Part shown: one piece after another, positions 5,608-8,213 of the stretch
Numbering within the stretch: position 1 is the first letter of the stretch
How the letters are laid out: each line of letters begins with the position of its first letter
Source: an uncultured Candidatus Saccharibacteria bacterium
Lineage (GTDB): Bacteria > Patescibacteriota > Saccharimonadia > Saccharimonadales > Saccharimonadaceae
Assembly: GCA_947364965.1 (NCBI GenBank)
Contig: CANAUU010000042.1
Span: 1 to 8,213 of the forward strand
DNA length: 8,213 nt
Reading direction: 5' to 3'
Made by a program: the position numbers and the translations under genes
Notes under the pieces: model-generated
What the model was told of the DNA's origin: nothing
The model's input: only the letters and a program-made list of their open reading frames with translations
The model's database searches: none

Positions 5608-6942
5608 TTATTTGAGCATATTTTTGCGTTTTAAGAGAGAATGGTAGGTAATAGCAAAACGGTGGGCTTCGTCATCGATGCGAGCGATGAGCTTGGCGAC
5701 GTGCGAATCGGGCGGGAGGAGGAGAGCCCTAGCGTCGGAGCGACTTGAGATTTCGGGGATGACGATGCGGACGGCAGCATTGCGAGTATGGTCGCCGGAT
5801 TTATCTCGACCGATAACGGAAATATGGTGAGCATCCAAGAGGTCTTTAACGGCATTAACCTGGCCGATGCCACCATCAAGGATGACGAGGTCCGGGAAAG
5901 GCCACTCTTGATGTTTGAGCCGACGCTCGAGTACTTCACGAAGGTTCGCTGTGTCGTCATTGGTCTGGCGACGAAGCTTGAACTTCCGATATTCGGAACG
6001 ATCGGAAGCACCGTTGGTGAAAACCACCATTGAACCAACGACATTAGTCCCAGATTGGTGAGAAATATCATAGCCTTCGATGCGCTTGGGGGGCTCGGGG
6101 AGGCGCAGTACGGCTTGGAGGTCAGTTAGGGCATGATCAGAAGAGATATCGAGAAATTCTTTGTCGGAAAAGACGATTTTTTTCTGTAGCTCTTTAAGTC
6201 CAAACAACTGTTTGCGTGCCTCGGCGGCTTCCTCAAAATTCTCGGCTTTGGCGGCGTCAAACATTTGTTTTTCGAGCTCTTTAAGGAGCTTATGCCGACC
6301 ACCTTCAAGGTATAAAATGAGCTTGCGGAGATTTTTCTTATAGTCTTTCGGGGTGGTTTTGCCAACTTCGATGCCCGGCGTTAGACCAAGATCGGTATTG
6401 AGAGTTTTCTTGCCGTCGTAAGGCTTATCGTAATATGGAAAAACTTTGCGCAGGATGCGTAGGGCTTTCTCAACAGAGCTCTTGCCGTAAAATGGTCCGA
6501 CGTAGGTCGCTTTATCATCTTGAGGTGTGCGAGTAAAGCTGACGTAGGGGACTTCGGATTTCATATCAATACGAACGTAGGAAACGGTCTTGTCATCACG
6601 AAGCAGAATATTCCATTTCGGCATATAACGTTTAATCATTTCTGACTCGAGAAAAAGAGCGTCCATTTCGGTATCAACAACAATCCAATCAGTATCGGCG
6701 ATTTCGCGCACGAGAGCTTCGGTCTTAGGGTCTTTTTTTGTATGGTGGAAATATTGGCGGACGCGGTTTTTGAGGACGGCAGCCTTGCCAACATAGATAA
6801 TCTCGTTGTCAGAGTTTTTATGAAAATAGACTCCCGGAGAGGCAGGAAGGGTTTTTAGCTTCTGCAAAAGTTTCTCACGCATAGCGGGAGTGACAGAGGG
6901 GTCGAGGTCGTAGGTAGAGGAGGGTGTTGTGTTATTTGACAT
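5608..6942 (-). CDS. uvrC: UvrC-type excinuclease subunit, shortened and cysteine-free
   Basis: UvrC makes the two incisions flanking a DNA lesion after loading by UvrA/UvrB. This protein has the GIY-YIG nuclease domain (about 31-115: PGVYF at 36-40, IYVGKA at 49-54, Arg60, LESEMIK at 98-104), a UVR motif for UvrB contact (about 218-250), and the RNase H-like nuclease domain, with Asp292 (GYDISH), Asp356 (ILDGGIGQ) and His427 (DDEAHRF) matching the known catalytic Asp-Asp-His set. At 444 residues it is well short of the usual 600 or so. It stops right after the nuclease domain, so the C-terminal helix-hairpin-helix pair is missing. The stretch between UVR motif and nuclease domain is only about 30 residues. 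The cysteine region after GIY-YIG (about 168-200) has no cysteine, and none occurs anywhere in the protein. ATG at 6942 follows TGTTATAAT by seven bases. The gene is insulated from rRNA transcription by a terminator. Confidence 0.92.
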   Translation of the reverse strand: MSNNTTPSSTYDLDPSVTPAMREKLLQKLKTLPASPGVYFHKNSDNEIIYVGKAAVLKNRVRQYFHHTKKDPKTEALVREIADTDWIVVDTEMDALFLESEMIKRYMPKWNILLRDDKTVSYVRIDMKSEVPYVSFTRTPQDDKATYVGPFYGKSSVEKALRILRKVFPYYDKPYDGKKTLNTDLGLTPGIEVGKTTPKDYKKNLRKLILYLEGGRHKLLKELEKQMFDAAKAENFEEAAEARKQLFGLKELQKKIVFSDKEFLDISSDHALTDLQAVLRLPEPPKRIEGYDISHQSGTNVVGSMVVFTNGASDRSEYRKFKLRRQTNDDTANLREVLERRLKHQEWPFPDLVILDGGIGQVNAVKDLLDAHHISVIGRDKSGDHTRNAAVRIVIPEISSRSDARALLLPPDSHVAKLIARIDDEAHRFAITYHSLLKRKNMLK

Positions 6943-6949
6943 AATACGT

Positions 6950-6958
6950 ATTATAACA
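6950..6958 (-). promoter_or_regulatory. Extended -10 promoter (TGTTATAAT) for uvrC
   Basis: TGTTATAAT on the minus strand ends seven bases before the uvrC ATG at 6942, predicting a leaderless mRNA. No convincing -35 is seen, no Shine-Dalgarno precedes the ATG, and the CGAAG inverted repeat of the other promoters is absent. Confidence 0.6.
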
Positions 6959-7000
6959 TATTTATAAGGTATTTCTGTATGTATACAAATGTACTCCTGA

Positions 7001-7030
7001 TAAACGAAAAGCCACCCGTCGGGGTGGCTT
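7001..7030 (-). terminator. Rho-independent terminator after the 5S rRNA
   Basis: On the minus strand AAGCCACCC-CGAC-GGGTGGCTT forms a perfect nine-pair, GC-rich stem with a four-base loop (7009-7030), followed by the T-rich TTCGTTTA. It lies 10 bases beyond the 3' end of the 5S rRNA and closes the rRNA transcription unit ahead of uvrC. Confidence 0.9.
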
Positions 7031-7040
7031 ACTCGTATAA

Positions 7041-7149
7041 TTTGGCACCTTGCTAGTTTCCCGCTTGTGGCAGTATAATCGCCGCTACTGGGCTTGACTT
7101 CTGTGTTCGGAATGGGAACAGGTATTTCCCCAGCGCTATGGGCACCAAG
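7041..7149 (-). rRNA. rrf: 5S ribosomal RNA
   Basis: The minus strand carries the conserved 5S core (CCGAACACAGAAGTCAAGCC). Its ends pair as helix I: 5' TTGGTGCC (7148-7141) with 3' GGTGCCAA (7049-7042), including two G-U pairs. Length is about 109 bases, slightly short of the usual 115-120, and the exact termini are uncertain by a base or two. It follows the 23S gene in the usual 23S-5S order and is closed by a terminator. Confidence 0.95.
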
Positions 7150-7280
7150 ATGAACGCTCTCGCTTTCTTATCGCGCGCCGTTTTGACTGGCTTTGCGACG
7201 CTAAAAGCGCTGTGTTCTCGATGTCCATATTAGCTTGGCTAGTTGGTGAGAAATTGTAAAACTTCTTTCGGTATCCCTTG

Positions 7281-7298
7281 TTAATCTTTATAGATTAA
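7281..7298. repeat. 7-bp inverted repeat TTAATCT / AGATTAA in the 23S-5S spacer
   Basis: TTAATCT (7281-7287) and AGATTAA (7292-7298) are perfect reverse complements separated by four bases, and would give a short AU-rich hairpin in the precursor RNA. It lies between the putative 5S promoter and the 5S gene. The rest of the spacer (about 7150-7280) shows only a weaker imperfect pairing (GAAC...GTTC with CGCTTT/AAAGCG) and no gene. Confidence 0.5.
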
Positions 7299-7320
7299 AT
7301 CAAACACCGATTGTTAGTTA

Positions 7321-7350
7321 AGTATATCAGATTATCCTGGTTCTTGTCAA
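7321..7350 (-). promoter_or_regulatory. Possible internal promoter for 5S rRNA: TTGACA - 18 bp - TATACT
   Basis: The minus strand reads TTGACA (plus-strand 7345-7350), an 18-base spacer and TATACT (7321-7326), close to the sigma-70 consensus and with the only full TTGACA found at a promoter-like site here. It would start an RNA near 7314, about 165 bases before mature 5S. It overlaps one arm of a long inverted repeat, so the TTGACA may instead be part of a processing structure. Confidence 0.45.
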
Positions 7351-7393
7351 TAACTTTCCGAGAGAATGTTATGACACAAACCCGATAATCTGA
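7327..7393. repeat. 67-base imperfect inverted repeat directly after the 23S 3' end (likely rRNA processing hairpin)
   Basis: Nested arms pair as TCAGATTATC/GATAATCTGA (10 bp, 7327-7336 with 7384-7393), GGTT/AACC (4 bp), then TGTCAATAAC/GTTATGACA (9 bp with one bulged base), closing a loop of about 13 bases. This is about 23 pairs in 67 bases, beginning one or two bases past the predicted 23S 3' end. No T-run follows on the minus strand, so it does not look like a terminator. Recognition by an RNase III-type enzyme is the likely use, by inference. Confidence 0.65.
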
Positions 7394-7394
7394 G

Positions 7395-8213
<819 letters not shown>

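Noticed and set aside
937..7394. CRISPR array or tRNA genes in the intergenic regions
   Set aside because: No regularly spaced direct repeats and no tRNA cloverleaf signatures (GGTTCGAATC-type T-arm, CCA end) were seen. Gaps are all under 250 bases.

Overview
This is the end of an assembled contig from a bacterium that is most likely a member of the Candidate Phyla Radiation (Patescibacteria), with Saccharibacteria (TM7) my best guess. The reasons are a reduced, cysteine-free UvrC, a transmembrane-anchored rather than lipid-anchored family 5 solute-binding protein, very short intergenic regions and start codons placed directly behind a TATAAT box. The placement is an inference. No 16S rRNA gene is present to test it. 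The genetic code looks standard: the genes end in TAA, TAG or TGA and carry no internal TGA.

Layout: positions 1-51 are not genomic but an Illumina P5/i5 library adapter left on the contig end. Every gene I can support lies on the minus strand, so biological order runs from high to low coordinates: the 3' part of the 23S rRNA (about 7395-8213), a structured 23S-5S spacer with a possible internal promoter, the 5S rRNA (7041-7149) and a strong terminator (7001-7030). These are followed by a shortened uvrC (5608-6942), a four-helix PF04020 membrane protein (5079-5450), secG (4759-4989), a membrane-anchored peptide-type solute-binding protein (2994-4724), aspS (976-2754), and a membrane protein with an extracytoplasmic CxxC motif (52-936) that is cut off by the adapter.

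The gene set is housekeeping: translation (rRNAs, AspRS), DNA repair (UvrC), protein export (SecG), uptake (solute-binding protein) and envelope proteins. No operon ties them into one pathway, although secG and the binding protein, 34 bases apart, may be co-transcribed.

The least expected signals are regulatory. Five of the six protein genes have TATAAT ending 6-7 bases before ATG and no Shine-Dalgarno sequence, which predicts leaderless mRNAs. Three copies of a 38-48 bp module lie upstream of aspS (one) and the PF04020 gene (two). Each reads CCGAG - ATTAT - an inverted repeat centred on CGAAG - TGnTATAAT. The repeat arms differ between copies but stay self-complementary. I see no defence system, CRISPR array, complete mobile element or tRNA gene here.
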